A stretch of DNA of 64,000 bases from Rhizobium sp. AQ_MP (GTDB lineage: Bacteria; Pseudomonadota; Alphaproteobacteria; Rhizobiales; Rhizobiaceae). The stretch lies in the NCBI RefSeq assembly GCF_014237835.1, contig NZ_JACJVI010000018.1, positions 1 through 64,000 of the forward strand, in the 5' to 3' direction. Position numbers and translations under genes: made by a program. Shown here piece by piece: positions 60,749 to 64,000 of the stretch. How positions within the stretch are numbered: position 1 is the stretch's first letter; each line of letters starts with the position of its first letter. Below the pieces are notes generated by a model. That model was not told where the DNA came from. It searched no databases and saw only the letters and a list, made by a program, of their open reading frames with translations.

Positions 60749-61702
60749 TCAATTTCTCCGCTGGACGCCGGGGAGGATGCAAAGAAGCTCGAAGAGGAGA
60801 TTTGCAGCCGTGAGCGCCGTGTTCCCTGAAGTATCAAAGGGTGGTGACACTTCAACAAGATCGCATCCGACAATATCGAGACCCCAGCAGCCCCGGATGA
60901 TCTCGAGCGCCTGAATGGTCGTCAGACCACCGATTTCGGGCGTGCCAGTCCCTTGGGCATAGGCAGGATCGAGAGAATCGATGTCAAAAGTGATATAGAC
61001 CGGGCCAGACCCGACATGCTGCCGCACTTCGCCCATCAACCCGACAAGCGACTTGTGCCAAAGCTCCTCTGCCGGATAGACCTTGAAGCCCTGATTGCGG
61101 GGCCAGTCAAAATCGTCTGCCGCATAGCCGGTTCCTCGAAGACCGATCTGGACGGTGCGATGCGGATTGATCAGGCCTTCCTCCACGGCCCGCCGGAACG
61201 GTGTTCCGTGAGCAATCTTCTCACCAGACATCGTGTCGTTGATGTCCGCATGTGCATCGACATGGATGAGACCGACCGGACCATGCTTTTTGGCCATGGC
61301 ACGCAAAACAGGAAGGGTCATGGTGTGATCGCCGCCGAGAGCGAGGGGGATGCAATCATGAACAAGGATATCGGCAATGCCATTTTCGATCGCATCGACA
61401 GACCGCGACAGGCTGTAGGGAATTGTTGCGATGTCGCCAATGTCGGCAATCTGCAGGGAGTCGAACGGCGCGGCGCGCGTCGCCATGTTGTACGGCCGGA
61501 TGAGCACCGACTCTGACCTGATCTGGCGGGGGCCGAAACGCGTGCCACTGCGGTTCCCTGTGCCGATATCCAGGGGAACACCCACAAAGCAGGCATCAAG
61601 CCCCGCAGCATTGGGTGCGTGCGGCAGACGCATCATGGTGGCGATTCCGCCGAAACGCGGCATCTCGTTGCCGCTCAAAGGCTGGTTCAAGCTTTGTGTC
61701 AT
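60749..61702 (-). CDS. agmatinase/guanidinobutyrase-family ureohydrolase 2
   Basis: A 317-residue ureohydrolase. Metal-binding runs are ALGGDHTMTLPVLRAM, HVDAHADINDTMSG and TFDIDSLDPAYAQGTGTPEIGG. Compared with the enzyme at 54112 it reads HVDAHAD rather than HFDAHSD and has MSGEKIAHGTPFRRAVEEG, a pattern I associate with guanidinobutyrase and guanidinopropionase relatives. It would release urea. It leads the two-gene operon with the GhrA-like reductase and is divergent from the DUF2848 gene. Confidence 0.87.
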   Translation of the reverse strand: MTQSLNQPLSGNEMPRFGGIATMMRLPHAPNAAGLDACFVGVPLDIGTGNRSGTRFGPRQIRSESVLIRPYNMATRAAPFDSLQIADIGDIATIPYSLSRSVDAIENGIADILVHDCIPLALGGDHTMTLPVLRAMAKKHGPVGLIHVDAHADINDTMSGEKIAHGTPFRRAVEEGLINPHRTVQIGLRGTGYAADDFDWPRNQGFKVYPAEELWHKSLVGLMGEVRQHVGSGPVYITFDIDSLDPAYAQGTGTPEIGGLTTIQALEIIRGCWGLDIVGCDLVEVSPPFDTSGNTALTAANLLFELLCILPGVQRRN

Positions 61703-61969
61703 CTCTTCCCCTGCTGAGTTCCCGCCTGAATTGCAGCCCTTGTTCTATGGACTGCTGCTCCATTTCATTCGCTGAGTTTCGAAGTCGACGCGCATCCTTT
61801 CAACGGGTCGTTCGCCAACGATACTTGGACGCATGTGAATGTTTGCCGGCAACAAGAATTGCATTGGTGCGGATCAAGATAATGATTGGAAAGTCCGGGT
61901 GGTTCGCATTCCCCGCTCTTTCCTATTCTCACGCTTCCACGCGCCTGTTATCCAAGCAAGGAAGCCAAA

Positions 61970-62641
61970 ATGTCCGCAAACCTCACATTCGCCACACCGT
62001 CAGGACCGCTTTCCGCGACGATCAACCGCGTGGTCGCGGCTGGCTACACAGGCCGCACCAGACATCTGGTGGAGGCGCATGTCGCTGAGTTGAAGGAGCT
62101 GGGAATTCCGGCACCTCCGCATGTCCCGATGCTCTTTCCAATCATACCAGGCCTGCTCTCGCAGTCATCAGCAACGACGGTCCTGGGTGAAGAGACTTCT
62201 CCAGAGGTGGAGTATGTAATCTTTCGCGTCGACGGACTGGACTACGTAACGGTTGGAAGCGACCAGACGGATTCCGTCATGGAGGCCCAGAACGCGCCTA
62301 TCGCCAAGAACATGTGCCTGAAATCCATCGCAAAAGACGCATGGCTGATTGACGAGGTCGTAGACCACTGGGACGAGCTTGAACTGTCGCTGACATGCAA
62401 CGGCAAGCTGATGCAGAAAGGTAAGGTTGATCAGATGATGACGCCCCCCGATCTGCGCGACTTTGTAGCCGAGCATGACGGGCCGGTTCATGAAGGCAGG
62501 CTGATCTTCTCAGGCACGCTTGAGATGCATGGCCGTTGCCCGAAGACGAAGACCGAGATGGTGATCAGGCTCAACGACCCGGTTCTCGGTCGAAGCATAG
62601 AACACCGCTACACGGTAGAACCAGTCTTCCCTTATTTCTGA
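61970..62641 (+). CDS. DUF2848 family protein
   Basis: A 223-residue soluble protein. It shows PPHVPMLFPIIPGLLSQ, then TSPEVEYVIFRVDGLDYVTVGSDQTD with acidic residues that could bind a metal, and KDAWLIDEVVDHWDELEL. This is the pattern I recall for DUF2848, related in fold to fumarylacetoacetate hydrolases. The activity is unknown. AAGGAA precedes the ATG at 61970. Divergent from ureohydrolase 2 across 267 bp. Confidence 0.72.
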   Translation: MSANLTFATPSGPLSATINRVVAAGYTGRTRHLVEAHVAELKELGIPAPPHVPMLFPIIPGLLSQSSATTVLGEETSPEVEYVIFRVDGLDYVTVGSDQTDSVMEAQNAPIAKNMCLKSIAKDAWLIDEVVDHWDELELSLTCNGKLMQKGKVDQMMTPPDLRDFVAEHDGPVHEGRLIFSGTLEMHGRCPKTKTEMVIRLNDPVLGRSIEHRYTVEPVFPYF

Positions 62642-63081
62642 TCGATCCCCGTAGAACTGGGTCGACAACCACTAGTCTATCGCGAGCAGCATCACGCCCT
62701 TCCAGAGCATCATGCAAGTCTTCAAAGCCGCTGGTTTCAACCAGACTGTTGATGATGCAACAAGCTCTGCTCGCCCATGAAGCAATGGTCGAAGCGTGCG
62801 ATTTGTCTTGACGCTGTGCGGACATTGCTCTCAACTTCACTCAAAACTAGAGCTTCTTGCGCTGGGTGCATCATTCCCGGATCAATTCGGGCTTTGCGCC
62901 TTTCGCTATTGCTGCAAGGCCGCCAAAATCTTTGCTGGGTTTGTCGAAGGTTTGGATGTCGCTTGTGGGAAGGGGGATCGGAGCCAACTTAGAGCGAGTC
63001 AGCAACCGTTTGTTCAACTGGTCCGCAATTTGCTTTCATAAAAGCGGAACCAGTTTCTTCCCAGCTGCATCAGAGGGTGAC
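62642..63081. other. intergenic region before the terminal LysR gene
   Basis: About 440 bp with no supported gene. The 3' part (62960-63060) is the likely promoter region for the LysR gene. No operator or transposon end is recognised, and codon-like patterns are weak. Confidence 0.4.
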
Positions 63082-64000
63082 ATGGTAAACATTGCGAATG
63101 TCGATCTCCGCCTCCTCAGAGTGTTTACGACCGTAGTAAAATGTCGAGGTTTCTCGGCCGCTCAGGCTGAACTGAATATCAGCCAATCGACCATCAGCAA
63201 TCACATGTTGGCTTTGGAGGAACGGCTCAGACTGAAACTGTGCCAACGCGGCCGGTCCGGGTTCGAGTTGACCGATCATGGCCGAACCGTTTTCGATGCG
63301 GCGATGCGCTTGTTCGAGGCGCTGGAAGAATTCAGCGCCGAAACGGAATCCCTTCACTCGGTGCTGACGGGTACTCTTCGCATCGGGGTAGTGGACAACA
63401 CGGTCACCGATCCCAACTCCCCACTTGCTGCAGCCATAAGGCGCTTCAACGCCAGACCGAATACGATCAACATCAAGCTTGTTGTCGACAGCCCGCCTGC
63501 ACTTCAGCGTCAGGTCGTCGACCGGCAGCTTGATCTGGCGGTATTCGGCTACGCTCCGAGATTGCCGAACCTGCGGTACCAGAACATCTATACGGAAACC
63601 AGCGTGCTTTTTTGCGGTGTAGGGCACCCGCTGTTTGAAGCAGATCAATCGACAATGACCATCGATGATCTCAGAGATTTCGCCTTTGCCAGCCGCTCTT
63701 ACTGGTGCAATCAGGATATTGAACGAGTGGGAATGCACAAGAATGCGGCATCGGTTGAGCAAGTCGAGGCACAATTGATGTTGGTTTTGTCAGGTGCTTA
63801 TCTGGGATATCTCCCTGTCCACTACGCGCAGAACTGGGTGGACAAGGGCATGTTGAAGCCTTTGCTGTATGAGCAGACATCGTACGCCGTCCGTTTCCAG
63901 CTCGCAACGCGCAAAGGTGTACGCACCACCCCCACGCTTAAGGCTTTCATACAGGATCTCTACACGGCCAGTGGCAGCACCCACAAGGCAAGTCTCGTCC
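63082..64000 (+). CDS. LysR-family transcriptional regulator, 3' end cut by the window
   Basis: The frame is open from the ATG at 63082 (after GAGGGTGAC) to the window end, giving 306 residues without a stop. The HTH at the start is VDLRLLRVFTTVVKCRGFSA with AAQAELNISQSTISNHMLALEERLRLKLCQRGR. The effector domain begins about residue 95 (GTLRIGVVDN). LysR proteins are usually 295-320 residues, so only the last few codons are missing. Its target is not clear; the neighbours on its right are outside the window. Confidence 0.87.
   Translation, partial: MVNIANVDLRLLRVFTTVVKCRGFSAAQAELNISQSTISNHMLALEERLRLKLCQRGRSGFELTDHGRTVFDAAMRLFEALEEFSAETESLHSVLTGTLRIGVVDNTVTDPNSPLAAAIRRFNARPNTINIKLVVDSPPALQRQVVDRQLDLAVFGYAPRLPNLRYQNIYTETSVLFCGVGHPLFEADQSTMTIDDLRDFAFASRSYWCNQDIERVGMHKNAASVEQVEAQLMLVLSGAYLGYLPVHYAQNWVDKGMLKPLLYEQTSYAVRFQLATRKGVRTTPTLKAFIQDLYTASGSTHKASLV

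Noticed and set aside
1..64000. CRISPR arrays, rRNA, tRNA genes, intact insertion sequences, prophage genes
   Set aside because: I saw no regular repeat-spacer pattern, no rRNA or tRNA structure, and no intact transposase or phage genes. Only the one transposase fragment is present.

Overview
The window reads as accessory catabolic DNA from an alphaproteobacterium, most likely a member of the Rhizobiales (Rhizobiaceae or a close relative). Coding density and GC are high. Genes are packed in operons with many ATGA and TGATG stop/start overlaps. ABC importers, LysR, LacI, GntR, AraC and Lrp regulators and aromatic-degradation genes dominate. There are no rRNA, tRNA, ribosomal or replication genes, and no CRISPR array. 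Whether it is chromosome, chromid or plasmid cannot be told. The taxonomic call is inference from gene style, not from a marker gene.

Region 1 (1-14.25 kb): an indole-3-acetic acid (auxin) degradation locus of the iac type. Genes iacH-A-B-C-D-E-F-G form one minus-strand operon, iacR (MarR) converges on its end, and iacI diverges from its start. Beside it is a block with an aldehyde dehydrogenase, a hydroxyquinol-type intradiol dioxygenase, a maleylacetate reductase, an A/B-barrel protein, a LysR regulator and a VOC protein. A 17-bp motif recurs upstream of iacR, iacH, iacI and the hydroxyquinol block, which suggests one regulon.

Region 2 (14.2-20 kb): a DadA-like FAD oxidase, a RidA protein, an ornithine-cyclodeaminase-family enzyme and an APC permease, under a divergent AraC regulator. 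The permease carries a frameshift in a run of G. Region 3 (20-24.8 kb): a FUSC-type exporter, then catR and catBCA, which convert the catechol made by the iac pathway to beta-ketoadipate enol-lactone.

Region 4 (25-34.8 kb): a LacI-controlled cluster with a three-component cytochrome P450 (ferredoxin, P450, FAD reductase) in line with a BMP/nucleoside-type ABC importer. Near-perfect LacI operators lie at both promoters. Region 5 (34.8-37.1 kb): a graveyard of three truncated genes (serine hydrolase, ISNCY-like transposase, class III aminotransferase). Region 6 (37.1-41.3 kb): a polar amino acid ABC importer and a gamma-glutamyltransferase.

Region 7 (41.3-53.2 kb): a betaine-type ABC transporter divided between two divergent operons. 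It has three paralogous binding proteins, a permease with two fused permease domains, and an ATPase. The permease gene is translationally coupled to an acetylpolyamine amidohydrolase; an amidase, two SDRs and a GntR regulator accompany it. Region 8 (53.3-64 kb): a creatininase coupled to an agmatinase-family ureohydrolase, a tartrate-dehydrogenase-like enzyme, a semialdehyde dehydrogenase, a SpuC-like aminotransferase, an Lrp regulator, a GhrA-like reductase coupled to a second ureohydrolase, a DUF2848 protein and a LysR gene cut by the window end. Together regions 6-8 look like uptake and breakdown of amine, polyamine and guanidino compounds. The exact substrates are inferred, not shown.
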